A stretch of DNA of 64,000 nt from Acidobacteriota bacterium (GTDB lineage: Bacteria; Acidobacteriota; Terriglobia; Terriglobales; Acidobacteriaceae): positions 434,001-498,000 of the forward strand of contig JABCZI010000001.1 of NCBI GenBank assembly GCA_013289765.1, read 5' to 3'. Below the pieces are notes generated by a model. That model was not told the DNA's origin, made no database searches, and saw nothing but the letters and a program-made list of their open reading frames with translations. The translations under genes and the position numbers were made by a program. Of the stretch, positions 17,083-26,643 are shown piece by piece (position 1 is the stretch's first letter; every line of letters starts with the position of its first letter).

Positions 17083-17331
17083 ATGACTCACAAGGTCAAA
17101 GACTTATCGCAGGACCAAAGGACAGCTATCGAGAGTCTGTTGGGACGCTCCATCGCCGAGAATGAGGAGATTAGTATCCGCACCACGGCTCCTGTGTCTG
17201 CTCCGGAATGGCTGCAGGCGTCTTGGGAGAGTGCGAAGGAACAGGGTCTAGATCAGCTCTCCACGGAAGAGATCGACGCAGAAATAGCGGCGGCGCGAAA
17301 GGCCCGTGAACACCGGCCCTCGGAGCAATGA
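17083..17331 (+). CDS. probable antitoxin of a PIN toxin-antitoxin pair
   Basis: An 82-residue hydrophilic protein beginning MTHKVKDLSQDQRTAIESLL. It has a Glu/Ala-rich helical C terminus (EEIDAEIAAARKAREHR), typical of the flexible toxin-wrapping part of antitoxins. Its stop overlaps the PIN toxin start (ATGA), the usual antitoxin-first coupled arrangement. The family is not one I can name, though similar short genes are often seen before COG1569-type PIN proteins. The ATG at 17083 is preferred to a TTG at 17035 because the latter crosses the inverted repeat. Confidence 0.7.
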   Translation: MTHKVKDLSQDQRTAIESLLGRSIAENEEISIRTTAPVSAPEWLQASWESAKEQGLDQLSTEEIDAEIAAARKAREHRPSEQ

Positions 17332-17741
17332 TTCGGGTCGTCCTCGACACGAATATTTTGATTTCCGCTTTACTGCAACCGCAAAGCTTGCCCGCTCTGA
17401 CTTTTCTAACGGCGTTAGGCGGAACCAAAGCGCAACTTTGCGTTAGCGGCGAGATTTATGCGGAATACGAAGAAGTGATCCGGCGTCCCAAGTTAAACCG
17501 CCGCGAGATGCTCATCGAGCAGGCGCTCCGCGCTATCCGGCAAAATGGATTTTGGATCAAGCCTTCCGAGAAGGTCCGCGCCTGCCCTGACCCGGACGAC
17601 GACATCTTTCTGGAATGTTCGCAGGCCGCACGCGCCCATTATCTTGTGACCGGCAATCTCAAGCATTTTCCGGCGAACTGGGCCAACACTCAGATCGTAA
17701 CAGCCCGTCAATTTCTCAACATCGTTGCAGAGATTCCATAA
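17328..17741 (+). CDS. PIN-domain toxin (putative ribonuclease)
   Basis: A 137-residue PIN-domain protein. Acidic residues expected to hold Mg2+ are visible: Asp in VVLDTNILIS, Glu in EIYAEYEEVI, and Asp in PDPDDDIFLECS. The terminal motif is LVTGNLKHFP. This is the 'putative toxin-antitoxin system toxin component, PIN family'. Such toxins cleave RNA when freed from the antitoxin. The four-base ATGA overlap with the upstream gene gives coupled translation. Confidence 0.85.
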   Translation: MIRVVLDTNILISALLQPQSLPALTFLTALGGTKAQLCVSGEIYAEYEEVIRRPKLNRREMLIEQALRAIRQNGFWIKPSEKVRACPDPDDDIFLECSQAARAHYLVTGNLKHFPANWANTQIVTARQFLNIVAEIP

Positions 17742-17821
17742 GAGCGACGGTAAGCATAGTGAGTTCGCTGGTGGCCGGCGGTGAGAGAAATCTGTGACAC
17801 TCTTCAACTCGAAGACTGGTC

Positions 17822-20374
17822 TCAGTGCGGTGCAGTTTCGATGGTGTCGGGCGGCTTAGTGGGAGGCGTCGACGATTTGTCGTCCTTAAAAATGCCGGCG
17901 ATTTTGCCGAAGAGGCCCTTCTTTTTCTTGGGATCTTCGGCCTCCTGCCCGCTAGCTGCCTGGGATGGAGGCGGCAACACTTTGGGCCCGCCTCCGAAGA
18001 TACGGTTAAAGAATCCGACCACTCCGCTTTGTTGATCGCAAGTCTCGCGTGGCTCCGTGCCGGCTACAAACGCGGCGACGTAATCGTCCGGACAAGTGGG
18101 CGTGGCCAGCCGGTTGGTGGCCTTGTCGAGTTGCACGTCCACTACACCGGTGGGTTGCGAGAACGGTTTCATTCCTGAGTACTGCGGGATGGCGGCCGCC
18201 TTCTTCATGAACTCGGTCCAGATGGGTGCGGCCGTTTGTGCGCCGCTGAGTCGAAGATCGCTGTAGTCGTCGTAGCCTACCCAAACGATGCACAGCAAGT
18301 TTGAGGTGTATCCCGCGAACCAGCCGTCATGCGAACTTCCTGTCTTGCCGGCGGCCGGCGGAGCGAATCCACGCAAGCGAACCGCCGTGTAGCCGAGGCC
18401 GTTATTGATCACGCTTTCCATCATGCTGGTCATAATGTAGGCGATGCGCGGGTCAAGCACTTGCCGCTGGTCGGTCTTGAAGTTTGCGATGACGTCGCCT
18501 TTGGTGTTGCGCACGGAATTCACCAGGATGGGGGAAAGGCGGGCGCCATTGTTCGCGAATGACGTGTAGGCTCCCGCCATGTCGAGCGGAGGCGCGTCGT
18601 AGGATCCCAGCGCCATCGCCGGCGTTGCCTTCACCGAAGTGATTCCCGCCAACTTTGCCAGGTCCGCAACTTTGTCGTAACCAACTTCTTCCGCCACCTT
18701 CACGGTTGCGTTGTTGAGTGACATGGCCAGCGCGTAGCGCAGCGTTACATCCCCGTGATACTCCTCTTTGTAATTTCGCGGCTCGTAGATTTGATCTCCA
18801 TAGGCGAAGCTGGAAGGCGCGTCCGTCACCATGGAAGCCGGAGTTATCACAGTTTGCGACCCATCGAGCGCGGTATTCATCGCCGCGGCGTAAACGAAGG
18901 GCTTGAAAATCGATCCTGTCGGCCGCCTGGACAAAGCGTGATTTAACTGGCTGATGCCGTAATCGCGGCCACCCACCAGAGCCAGCACGGAACCGGTATG
19001 AGGATCAAGCGCGACCAGCGCCACTTGCGCCTGCGGGCCTGGAGTCACGGTAGTCTCTATCTTTTTGCCAACCTTCTTTTTCTTCGTGCGCAGCTTTTTG
19101 ACTTGGTCATCCACCAGCTTGATACCCGTTTCAACCGCTTGCGCCGCAGCTTTTTGCAGGTCGGGATCGAGCGTGGTGTAAATCTTGTAGGACTCTTCAT
19201 TGAGATCATGCTCGGTGAACTTGTTGATGAGCGTGTCTTTCACCATGTCCACGAAATACGGGGCATCGCTGGCCTCCACGTTCGGGGGAGCAAGCTTCAA
19301 GGGCGCGGCTTTGGCCTTGTCGGCCTGGTCGCGGGTAATGGCGTGGGTGTCGACCATGGAATCCAGCACCAGGTTGCGACGGTCAAGCGCCCGCTCAGGA
19401 TGCCGGTAAGGCGACAGCCGGCTTGGCCCCTGAATAATGCCAGCCAGCAGGGCTGCCTCGGGCAGCGTGATGTCCTTTAAATCTTTATTGAAATATGCGC
19501 GGCATGCCTCGGCGAATCCACTAATGGCAAACGATCCGCGCTGCCCGAGGTTCACCCAGTTGCCGTAAAACTCGAAAATCTGTTGCTTGCTGAACTTCTG
19601 TTCCAACTCTTCGGCAATCAGCATCTCGGTCAGCTTGCGGCGGATGGTTTTCTCCGGCGTCAGAAAAAAGCCCCGCGAGAGCTGCATGGTAATGGTTGAA
19701 CCGCCCTGCTCGTGCCGTTGCCGCAGGACGTCGACCCATACTGCCTCAAACATACGGACGAAGTTCACTCCGCTGTGCTCAAAGAAGCGCCGGTCTTCGA
19801 TGGCCAGCACCGCGTCCACCATCACTTTGGGAATTTCGTCGTACTTTACTACCTGGCGCTTGGAACGCTGCTCGGAATCGAACAACGCCGTCACTAGTTG
19901 CGGTTCCAGTTCGTAGGCGGAGAGTTCCGTGCCTTTGCTGCTGATCTTGTCGACCTCGCCATCGAGAATAGAGATGCGCGCCGGCTCCGGACTGTGATAG
20001 CTCTCGGGCCCGGGGGTGATCTCGATAGCGTCGGGGGTCAGATGAAACGTACCCAGTTGGGATTGGCCATCTTTGTCGGAATATCCTGCGCGGCGCAGGA
20101 GCGCGGCGATTTCTTTTACGTTCGCCTTATCGCCGTCGTGAACCGTCCGCGGCAGGGCATAGATTTTTGCCGAATTGCTGAACACCGGGGACCGAAAACG
20201 CTGCGCAATTATCCGGTCGTATTTAATGTAGAAGTAGCAAAATAAACCACCTAAGCTGATCGCCAATACGAAAAAGACAATCAGGGCGGCTCGAATCACA
20301 GGATCGCGCGGCAGCCCGTAGCGGCCCCTGCCGCTTCGGTCTCCGACTTTCGGAATTTTTATCTTAATGGCCAA
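17822..20374 (-). CDS. mrcB: bifunctional penicillin-binding protein 1b-type
   Basis: An 850-residue peptidoglycan synthase. A short cytoplasmic tail is followed by one membrane segment (ALIVFFVLAISLGGLFCYFY) and a UB2H-like regulatory region (AALLRRAGYSDKDG). The GT51 glycosyltransferase shows AIEDRRFFEHSG and GGSTITMQLSRGFF. The transpeptidase carries SIFK, SLN and KTGS (GKTGSSHDGWFAGYT). The UB2H-like part favours PBP1b over PBP1a. A Pro/Lys-rich tail of about 60 residues closes the protein. The start is a TTG with GGAAA upstream. It stands as a single gene, converging with the first PIN module. Confidence 0.92.
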   Translation of the reverse strand: MAIKIKIPKVGDRSGRGRYGLPRDPVIRAALIVFFVLAISLGGLFCYFYIKYDRIIAQRFRSPVFSNSAKIYALPRTVHDGDKANVKEIAALLRRAGYSDKDGQSQLGTFHLTPDAIEITPGPESYHSPEPARISILDGEVDKISSKGTELSAYELEPQLVTALFDSEQRSKRQVVKYDEIPKVMVDAVLAIEDRRFFEHSGVNFVRMFEAVWVDVLRQRHEQGGSTITMQLSRGFFLTPEKTIRRKLTEMLIAEELEQKFSKQQIFEFYGNWVNLGQRGSFAISGFAEACRAYFNKDLKDITLPEAALLAGIIQGPSRLSPYRHPERALDRRNLVLDSMVDTHAITRDQADKAKAAPLKLAPPNVEASDAPYFVDMVKDTLINKFTEHDLNEESYKIYTTLDPDLQKAAAQAVETGIKLVDDQVKKLRTKKKKVGKKIETTVTPGPQAQVALVALDPHTGSVLALVGGRDYGISQLNHALSRRPTGSIFKPFVYAAAMNTALDGSQTVITPASMVTDAPSSFAYGDQIYEPRNYKEEYHGDVTLRYALAMSLNNATVKVAEEVGYDKVADLAKLAGITSVKATPAMALGSYDAPPLDMAGAYTSFANNGARLSPILVNSVRNTKGDVIANFKTDQRQVLDPRIAYIMTSMMESVINNGLGYTAVRLRGFAPPAAGKTGSSHDGWFAGYTSNLLCIVWVGYDDYSDLRLSGAQTAAPIWTEFMKKAAAIPQYSGMKPFSQPTGVVDVQLDKATNRLATPTCPDDYVAAFVAGTEPRETCDQQSGVVGFFNRIFGGGPKVLPPPSQAASGQEAEDPKKKKGLFGKIAGIFKDDKSSTPPTKPPDTIETAPH

Positions 20375-20581
20375 GTTATTTTCCAGGGGCGATGTTGCGA
20401 TCCGAATCCCTCTATTGTACCGCCCCCTACGAAAACAAAAGAGCCCCGGAGTGCATGCAGGTCTCTACCGTATCAATAACCCGTATTGTCGAAACTGGCA
20501 GGTTGATGGCGGTTCTTGGCAGGAACGTCCGCGGGAAGTTCTACTGGCCAACCCAATTACTGAAATCACAGGCGGCTGTAG

Positions 20582-20938
20582 TTAAAACCCTTTATTGCCG
20601 CTGTTTGGAGTAAAGCGCATATCGAAGGAATATCCTGGCAGATTGACCGTGACCGCATAATCGGCCGCGATGTAAACAGTGGCGATACCCGGCGTGTTGA
20701 TGCGATGCACTGTCACCTGCCTGGCGTCGATGGGCAACTCATGCTCCTGGGCCTTTCGGAGCACATCGTTGCGGACGTCTTCCTCCGACTTCTGCTGATT
20801 TGTCCCATCCATGAGGGCGATGGTCCGCAGGTCGTCCTGAAAGCTGTAATTGCCCATGATCGGCGGAATGATTTGAAACATGGATACGACCACCGCGACG
20901 ATGGCAAGCAGTCCGAGTAGTAACTTAATGGCTCCCAT
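20582..20938 (-). CDS. small membrane-anchored protein (DUF4845-like)
   Basis: A 118-residue protein with one N-terminal membrane helix (IKLLLGLLAIVAVVVSMFQII) and a small extracytoplasmic alpha/beta domain containing RTIALMDGTNQQKSEEDVRN. The layout matches short pilus-like or DUF4845-type proteins, which is suggestive only. The ATG at 20938 is chosen because it begins the anchor; a longer frame to 21007 would run into proS. It is downstream of proS on the same strand (31-base gap), so it may share that transcript. Confidence 0.6.
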   Translation of the reverse strand: MGAIKLLLGLLAIVAVVVSMFQIIPPIMGNYSFQDDLRTIALMDGTNQQKSEEDVRNDVLRKAQEHELPIDARQVTVHRINTPGIATVYIAADYAVTVNLPGYSFDMRFTPNSGNKGF

Positions 20939-20969
20939 AGCTTTAAACCGCGCTGCCCACCCCAGCGAA

Positions 20970-22736
20970 TCATGCTTTGGCGCGCAGCGTTCCTTGAAAA
21001 TATTCAACTACCGCGGCGATCGTAACATCGCGTACCTCTCGAGTCGAGCGCAGAACCACTTCCACAGTACCTTCGGTAACCTTGTTTCCGACCGTAACTC
21101 GGTATGGGATTCCGACCAGATCGGCATCCTTGAACTTCACCCCGGGCCGTTCGTTGCGATCATCGAGGATCACGTCAAACCCAGCGTCTTCCAGACGCGA
21201 CGCGATATCAACGGCCGCTTTCAGCAAGCTTTCGTCTTTCACATTCGTAGGAGTGACGACAATTTCGAAGGGCGCAATCGCTGAGGGCAACCAGAATCCG
21301 TTTTCGTCATTGCTCTGCTCGATCGCAGCGGTCAGAATGCGCTCGATCCCAATCCCGTAGCAGCCCATGATCGGCGTGACCTCCTTGCCGTTCTTGTCCA
21401 GCACACGCGCGCCCATTGACTCGGTATAGCGGTAGCCGAGCTTGAAGATGTGACCAATTTCGACCGCCGTATCGATCCGTAATGCATTGCCGCATTTCGG
21501 ACATCCCTCGCCCGCCGTTACCGCGCGCAGGTCCGCATACGCCGTAGGATGAAAGTCCTTCCCCGGAGTGAGATTCTTGAGGTGGTAGTCCTCTTTGTTG
21601 GCGCCTGCGATCAGGTTGCTGCGGCCTTCGAGGGCGTCATCGACGAGCAGAAGCGGAAGCCCCGCATCTTTCTTCAAGTCTCTCGCCCACACAATCCCGA
21701 TCGGCCCCAAATATCCCGCAGGAGATTTAAACAGCGCCTTGATCTCGCCCTCATCCATCGGACGCGTGGGTTGTCCGACCGCGCCGTTCAGCTTCGCCTC
21801 ATTCAACTGATGGTCACCGCGCATCAGCACTACAATTGCCCGCAACCGCGGCTTGCCCTTCTCATCTTTCTCCTCCGCCATGAGCGCCAGAGTCTTGATC
21901 TTGTTCTTCGGCGACACGCCCAGAAACCGCGCTACATCTTCAATCGTCTTCTGTCCCGGAGTGTGAACCTCCAACGGCTTGCCATCCCCCTCGGACTTCA
22001 AATCTTCCACAGGATCAAGCTTCGACGTGGCCTTCTCCAGGTTCGCCGCATAGTTGCAGCCGTCGCAGCTCACGATCTGATCTTCCCCCGCCGGGGTGCG
22101 CACCATGAACTCGTGCGACTCCTTTCCGCCCATCGCGCCGGAATCCGCTTCGACCACCATGTACTTCAGACCGCAGCGGTCGAAAATCCGGCGATAAGTG
22201 TCGTAGTGTTTCTTGTAGGAAACGTCCAGTCCCGCGGCATCGATGTCGAAGGAGTAGGCGTCCTTCATCATGAATTCCCGCACCCGCAGCAGGCCGGCCT
22301 TCGGCCGCGGCTCGTCACGAAATTTTGTGGCAATCTGATACCAGATCTGCGGCAACTGTTTATAGCTGCGCAGTTCTTTGCGAGCGATCTCCGTCATTAC
22401 TTCTTCTTCCGTCATGCCCAGGCACATGTCGGCGCCCTTGCGGTCTTTCAGGCGAAACAAGTTGTCGCCCATGAGAGACCAGCGCCCGCTGGCCTCCCAA
22501 ATCTCGCGCGGATGCAGCGCCGGCAGAAAAAATTCCTGCCCGATCTTGTCCATCTCCTGGCGCACGATGCCCATGATCTTGTTGAACGACCGGTTGCCGA
22601 GAAAAAGATACGAGTAAATGCCCGCCGCGAGTTGGCGAATGTAGCCTGCCCGAACCAGAAACTTGTGGCTGGCAACTTCCGCGTCAGCAGGAGCTTCGCG
22701 CAGGGTGGGAATGAAGAGTTCTGACCATCGATGCAT
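20970..22736 (-). CDS. proS: prolyl-tRNA synthetase
   Basis: Class II synthetase charging tRNA-Pro. The start is placed at [20 protein letters not shown], the near-universal bacterial ProS N terminus; an ATG nine codons upstream (22763) is possible but has no better ribosome-binding site. Motif 1-3 regions are visible ([43 protein letters not shown]). The central INS/YbaK-like editing insertion (about residues 230-390) makes this the bacterial long form. The C-terminal anticodon-binding domain includes [16 protein letters not shown]. Length is 588 residues. Confidence 0.97.
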   Translation of the reverse strand: MHRWSELFIPTLREAPADAEVASHKFLVRAGYIRQLAAGIYSYLFLGNRSFNKIMGIVRQEMDKIGQEFFLPALHPREIWEASGRWSLMGDNLFRLKDRKGADMCLGMTEEEVMTEIARKELRSYKQLPQIWYQIATKFRDEPRPKAGLLRVREFMMKDAYSFDIDAAGLDVSYKKHYDTYRRIFDRCGLKYMVVEADSGAMGGKESHEFMVRTPAGEDQIVSCDGCNYAANLEKATSKLDPVEDLKSEGDGKPLEVHTPGQKTIEDVARFLGVSPKNKIKTLALMAEEKDEKGKPRLRAIVVLMRGDHQLNEAKLNGAVGQPTRPMDEGEIKALFKSPAGYLGPIGIVWARDLKKDAGLPLLLVDDALEGRSNLIAGANKEDYHLKNLTPGKDFHPTAYADLRAVTAGEGCPKCGNALRIDTAVEIGHIFKLGYRYTESMGARVLDKNGKEVTPIMGCYGIGIERILTAAIEQSNDENGFWLPSAIAPFEIVVTPTNVKDESLLKAAVDIASRLEDAGFDVILDDRNERPGVKFKDADLVGIPYRVTVGNKVTEGTVEVVLRSTREVRDVTIAAVVEYFQGTLRAKA

Positions 22737-22849
22737 AAGGGGTCTCAAGTGGAAGTTGTTCATTGTAAATGATCAAGCAAGAACAAGAGCAGGAGGAGAG
22801 GAACTTGGTAGTGGCTGACTGAGGGACTACAAGGAGCTTGAATACTTTC

Positions 22850-22901
22850 GGTACTATATCATAATTGACAATTACTATTTACTTGGTACTATTGAATAGT
22901 A
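22850..22901 (+). promoter_or_regulatory. strong sigma70-type promoter with overlapping operator
   Basis: TTGACA at 22865-22870 and TACTAT at 22887-22892 are separated by 16 bases, a near-consensus promoter. The -10 box is the left arm of a perfect palindrome (TACTATT, G, AATAGTA; 22887-22901). The eight-base GGTACTAT occurs both at 22850 and at 22885. The geometry, with an operator covering the -10 of a toxin-type gene pair, predicts autorepression. Confidence 0.7.
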
Positions 22902-22910
22902 GGGAAGAAT

Positions 22911-23411
22911 ATGGCAAACACGGCGATTGAAACTGAGCTTAAGGTTGCAGACGAAGTTTGGGTTGCCGCGGCGTTGCTGCATCGCGCACATCCGGAGGCA
23001 CAAGACTTTGCTGTGGACGAGATTGTTCAGCAAGCAAAGAAAGAAGGACTGTGCAAGCCGTTTCGACGAGGGGTGTACGTTCATGTCATTCAGCATTGCG
23101 TTGCAAACCGTCCACCTAATCCTGGTCGCTATCGCATGCTCTTCGAAACTGCACCGGGGCGCCGTCGTCTTTTCCGCAATGGTGATGCATACCACCCCGA
23201 CCGCGAGGGCGCTAAGATCACACCGAAACGTGAAGATCTTCCATTTGGCTTCAACGGACTAATCAGCTGGTATCGCGACTGGTCTCTTGCCGCGACCAAT
23301 AATGCCTCCAAAGAAGATCCGCTGCTGGCACTGCGCGGATCAGGCAAGAATCTATGGGCTGATGAGCATGCCGACGATTACGTGCGCCGATTGCGCGAGG
23401 GCTGGGAATGA
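22911..23411 (+). CDS. unclassified partner (possible antitoxin) of PIN protein
   Basis: A 166-residue basic protein. The N-terminal part (VWVAAALLHRAHPEAQDFAV, then EIVQQAKKEG) looks like a winged-helix DNA-binding fold. A central conserved-looking block contains RYRMLFETAPGRRRLFRNGD and then KITPKREDLP. A C-terminal helical region is probably the toxin contact. The start is ATG with AGGGAAG just upstream. Its stop overlaps the PIN gene start by four bases (ATGA). It is much larger than typical PIN antitoxins and I cannot assign it to VapB, Phd or RHH families. Gene order and the operator in its promoter suggest it is the DNA-binding antitoxin. Confidence 0.65.
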   Translation: MANTAIETELKVADEVWVAAALLHRAHPEAQDFAVDEIVQQAKKEGLCKPFRRGVYVHVIQHCVANRPPNPGRYRMLFETAPGRRRLFRNGDAYHPDREGAKITPKREDLPFGFNGLISWYRDWSLAATNNASKEDPLLALRGSGKNLWADEHADDYVRRLREGWE

Positions 23412-23830
23412 GCCGAATTTTTTGGGACACTAACTTGTTTATTTATCTGTTCGAGGACTACGGAAACCTATCAAAGGCTGTGGCGCAGCTTCGTTCGAAA
23501 ATGCTCGCGAGGGGCGATCAATTGCTGACGTCAACACTTACCCTCGGTGAAATTCTTGTGAAACCCTCAGAACGGGGCGAGACTGAGCTCTGCACAAAGT
23601 ATGAACATACAATCTCAAACGCAGCGGTAATGATTTCGTTCGATCTGAAAGCAGCAAAAATTTATGCGGAGTTGCGTTCAATGAGGTCCCTGCGGGCTCC
23701 GGACGCCATCCAGTTGGCTTGTGCCGCAAACGCTAACGTGGATCTTTTCATAACAAACGACGAGCGACTCCAAGGAAGACACGTTCAGGGTATCCAATTC
23801 ATCGTTCCGCTGGATCGCACACCGATCTGA
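23408..23830 (+). CDS. VapC-like PIN-domain ribonuclease toxin
   Basis: A 140-residue PIN protein with all four acidic positions: Asp in IFWDTNLFIYLFED, Glu in LTLGEILVKP, Asp in LRAPDAIQLACA, and Asp in FITNDERLQG. This is the compact VapC-like form, closer to the classical toxins than the PIN protein at 17328. It overlaps the upstream partner by ATGA. Targets of such enzymes are usually tRNA or rRNA, but the specificity here cannot be read from sequence. Confidence 0.88.
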   Translation: MSRIFWDTNLFIYLFEDYGNLSKAVAQLRSKMLARGDQLLTSTLTLGEILVKPSERGETELCTKYEHTISNAAVMISFDLKAAKIYAELRSMRSLRAPDAIQLACAANANVDLFITNDERLQGRHVQGIQFIVPLDRTPI

Positions 23831-23832
23831 GC

Positions 23833-24042
23833 CTACCCTGCCAGCTGTTTCAGAATCTCTTTTCCCAACTTCTGCGTTTCCCCGAAGAACTTCTGATACT
23901 CGACGAAAAGCCGGTTCAATTCCAGCGACTTGTCCGCCGAGAGCTTCTTGCGCAGCATCATGTCTCGCACGTGCACGGGATTCGGCAGCGTTGCTTCTTC
24001 TGTCAGTTCTTCCAGCGCGGTATTGGGATCGTAGTGGTACAT
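23833..24042 (-). CDS. small conserved-type 69-residue protein, unknown
   Basis: A hydrophilic, helical protein beginning MYHYDPNTALEELTEEATLP. Leu/Glu/Lys heptad-like spacing after residue 30 (KSLELNRLFVEYQKFFGETQ) suggests a coiled coil. AAGGTGA precedes the ATG. It lies 17 bases downstream of kdsD on the same strand and probably shares its transcript, ending two bases from the convergent PIN gene. No family was recognised. Confidence 0.65.
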   Translation of the reverse strand: MYHYDPNTALEELTEEATLPNPVHVRDMMLRKKLSADKSLELNRLFVEYQKFFGETQKLGKEILKQLAG

Positions 24043-24059
24043 AAATCACCTTTTCATTC

Positions 24060-25043
24060 CTAGACTAATTCCGTGCTCCACAGGTCGTGCAAATGCACGA
24101 TCCCTTCCACTTTTCCCTTGCCATCCACCACCATCAGCGAAGTAATCTTCTTTTCTTCCATCAGCGCCAGCGCGGTCGCGGCAAATTCCCCAGCCGTAAT
24201 CGTCCGCGGATTTTTCGTCATGGCCTCGCCCGCCGTCAGATCGAGCACATCCTTCCCACGCTTTTCGAGCAGCCGCCGCAAATCTCCGTCACTGATGATG
24301 CCCACAAGTTTTTCGCCGTCCACCACCGCGGTCACGCCCAGTTTCTTGCGCGACATTTCGTAGATCACGTCGGGCATCTTTGTGTCAGGTCGAACGCACG
24401 GCAGCGCCTCTCCCGCGTGCATCAGCGACTCTACCCGCGCCAGTCGCTTTCCGAGTTTCCCCCCGGGATGCAAATTCGCGAAATCTTCTTCCTTGAACCC
24501 GCGCTTCTCGCTCAGCGTTACGGCCAGCGCATCGCCCAATGCCAGCATGGTTGTAGTTGAAGCCGTGGGCGCCAGTCCCAGCGAGCACGCTTCCTCCGCA
24601 ATCGAACAATCGAGAGCCACATCAGCGGCCGCCGCCAAAGTAGAAACTCGTTTGGGTCGGGCCATCTCATCCCCGGTCATGGCGATCAACGGCACCCGCA
24701 GCCGCTTAATGGTTGCCAGCAGCGCCAGAATCTCCTCGGTCTCCCCGCTCGCGGACAGCGCCAGCACAACATCCCCGCGCACCACCATTCCCAAATCCCC
24801 GTGCAGCGCCTCCACCGGATGCAGATACAATGCCGGACTCCCCGTCGAACTCAACGTCGCCGCAACCTTCCGCGCAATCAGGCCGCTCTTCCCCATCCCC
24901 GTAACTACTACGCGGCCCGCGCAGGAAAACATGAGCTCGACCGCCTGCTGAAACGCTGCATCCATCGGCCCCGCAATGCGGTCGGCCAGCGCGTGCAGGG
25001 CTTTCGCCTCGATGCGCACTACGTTCTCGCCAATGTGTTTCAT
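24060..25043 (-). CDS. kdsD: D-arabinose 5-phosphate isomerase, KdsD/KpsF/GutQ family
   Basis: Converts ribulose 5-phosphate to arabinose 5-phosphate, the first step to Kdo of lipopolysaccharide. The N-terminal SIS sugar-binding domain shows VVVTGMGKSGLIARKVAATL (near residue 45) and the LHGDLG and SASGETEEI motifs. Two C-terminal CBS domains follow (KKLGVTAVVDGEKLVGIISD and EEKKITSLMVVDGKGKVEGI). At 327 residues it has the standard length and order. The neighbouring gene downstream is a small coiled-coil protein of unknown role. Confidence 0.95.
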   Translation of the reverse strand: MKHIGENVVRIEAKALHALADRIAGPMDAAFQQAVELMFSCAGRVVVTGMGKSGLIARKVAATLSSTGSPALYLHPVEALHGDLGMVVRGDVVLALSASGETEEILALLATIKRLRVPLIAMTGDEMARPKRVSTLAAAADVALDCSIAEEACSLGLAPTASTTTMLALGDALAVTLSEKRGFKEEDFANLHPGGKLGKRLARVESLMHAGEALPCVRPDTKMPDVIYEMSRKKLGVTAVVDGEKLVGIISDGDLRRLLEKRGKDVLDLTAGEAMTKNPRTITAGEFAATALALMEEKKITSLMVVDGKGKVEGIVHLHDLWSTELV

Positions 25044-25162
25044 TAATGAAAAACCGAAAAAAGGATGTTAGCACGCGGCGGCTGGAACGCGGTTCGATGG
25101 CTTCGGCCCTCTTGACATCCCGCAGTAAAATGTCCTGAACAAATTTAACCGGCGAGGCTTGG

Positions 25163-26632
25163 ATGCAGCTAAGACTGTTTCTCACAATTCTCGCGGCGAT
25201 AACTTGTACGTTTTCTTCTCAGAGCACGAACGCTGCGCATTCCGAAAGTTTCGACCCCAAGCCCTGGATCGAGGACCTCCATCAGATCATTTCCGAAATG
25301 TCTTCGCACTATGCGAATCTGGAATCGGCGGTCAACGATCGACGAATGGACCTGCCGCATTTGCGCCTTGATACCGAAGCCAAGCTGCGGCAAGCAACCG
25401 ACGAGCCTGAGGCTCGTCGAATTATCGAGAAGTTTCTAGCTAGCTTCGGGGATGGTCATTTGGAGATCGAATGGCTGAAAAGCGGCACACGGAGCAAGCC
25501 CTCGGACGGTACGCCGCAAACCCTGTGTGATCGACTGGGCTACCGGAACAATCTTCATCCGGGATTGAATTTCCCGGTGGTGCCGGAATTTTCATCGTCC
25601 AAAACAGCAGAATCAAATTTTTTCCCAGGTGGGCTTCTTCGATTAGGAAACGGCACCACGATTGGCATTCTTCGCATCGGCCTTCTGAGCGAGCACGCTT
25701 ATCCCGAGTTCTGTAAACAGGCAGTACAGCAATTGCAGTTGGGAGACAACGCCGACTGCGACGATAAATGCGACGACCGAGTGGAAATTACCACCGCCAA
25801 TCTGCTTACAGCTGCACTTGGGAGAAGGGCTGAGAGCCTGCGGTTGGCGGGAGCCACCGCGCTATTGGTCGATATCACCCATAATGGCGGCGGCTCGGAT
25901 TGGGTAGAGCCCGCTTCTCGTGCCCTTAGCCGCGTGCCTTTGCGCGATTCGAAGATGGCTTTCGTCAAACACGAACACTGGATTAAGCTGCTTCAAGAAC
26001 ATCTGCGAGATGTTCAAATTGATCAGAAGAACCGCACCGATTCGCCGATTTCTATGGAGCGCGCATCCAACACGCTCGAAAAAGCAATCGATGAAAGCCA
26101 GCGGACATGCGATACAAGCACAGTCTGGGAAACTGGCAATCTCAACTGCTCGATGCTGGTCAAGAACCTACTCTTCACATCAGGAGAAGTCGTCGCTTAC
26201 ACGAAGGCGGACAGCCTCGCTTCACTTCAATCTAAAGAAGATCTGTTCTACCCGAGCCGTTATGCCTACGCCGAGAATCCCAAGGCGTTAACTCTCTATG
26301 TCGTGGTCGATCGCGATACTTGGTCCGCCGCCGAGTATTTCGCCGCTATGTTGCAGGATAATCACGCTGCTACGATCATCGGCGAAGTAACGGGAGGAGC
26401 AGGCTGCGGCTACACCGACGGTGGGATCCCTGCCAAACTGAAAAATTCCGCAGCGCAACTTAAGATGCCGGATTGCGTCCGCTTTCGCGCCGACGGTTCG
26501 AACGAAGTCAAAGGAATCAATCCCGATGTGCTCCTCTCATGGTCCAGCCACGATTCGGAGTTCCAGCGCGTTCAGAAACTATTGCAGGTGCTGGAGCGAC
26601 TCAGTCATAAATCGACAAAGGTCGCTAAATAG
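25163..26632 (+). CDS. secreted S41 family (C-terminal-processing type) peptidase
   Basis: A 489-residue protein with a signal peptide ending near SSQSTNAAH. The C-terminal half has the S41 core: a catalytic Ser in DRDTWSAAEYFAAMLQDN (near residue 395), the oxyanion-type GEVTGGAGCGYTDGG, and the closing INPDV motif. An earlier strand GATALLVDITHNGGGSDWV matches the family's DLR-type NGGG segment. There is no PDZ domain, so it belongs to the non-CtpA branch. A GAGG sequence precedes the ATG. It converges with the potassium channel gene, 11 bases apart, and looks monocistronic. The substrate is unknown. Confidence 0.82.
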   Translation: MQLRLFLTILAAITCTFSSQSTNAAHSESFDPKPWIEDLHQIISEMSSHYANLESAVNDRRMDLPHLRLDTEAKLRQATDEPEARRIIEKFLASFGDGHLEIEWLKSGTRSKPSDGTPQTLCDRLGYRNNLHPGLNFPVVPEFSSSKTAESNFFPGGLLRLGNGTTIGILRIGLLSEHAYPEFCKQAVQQLQLGDNADCDDKCDDRVEITTANLLTAALGRRAESLRLAGATALLVDITHNGGGSDWVEPASRALSRVPLRDSKMAFVKHEHWIKLLQEHLRDVQIDQKNRTDSPISMERASNTLEKAIDESQRTCDTSTVWETGNLNCSMLVKNLLFTSGEVVAYTKADSLASLQSKEDLFYPSRYAYAENPKALTLYVVVDRDTWSAAEYFAAMLQDNHAATIIGEVTGGAGCGYTDGGIPAKLKNSAAQLKMPDCVRFRADGSNEVKGINPDVLLSWSSHDSEFQRVQKLLQVLERLSHKSTKVAK

Positions 26633-26643
26633 GAGGAGTCGCG

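Noticed and set aside
21549-22724. 391-codon forward frame
   Set aside because: Antisense to prolyl-tRNA synthetase; composition follows its codon pattern.
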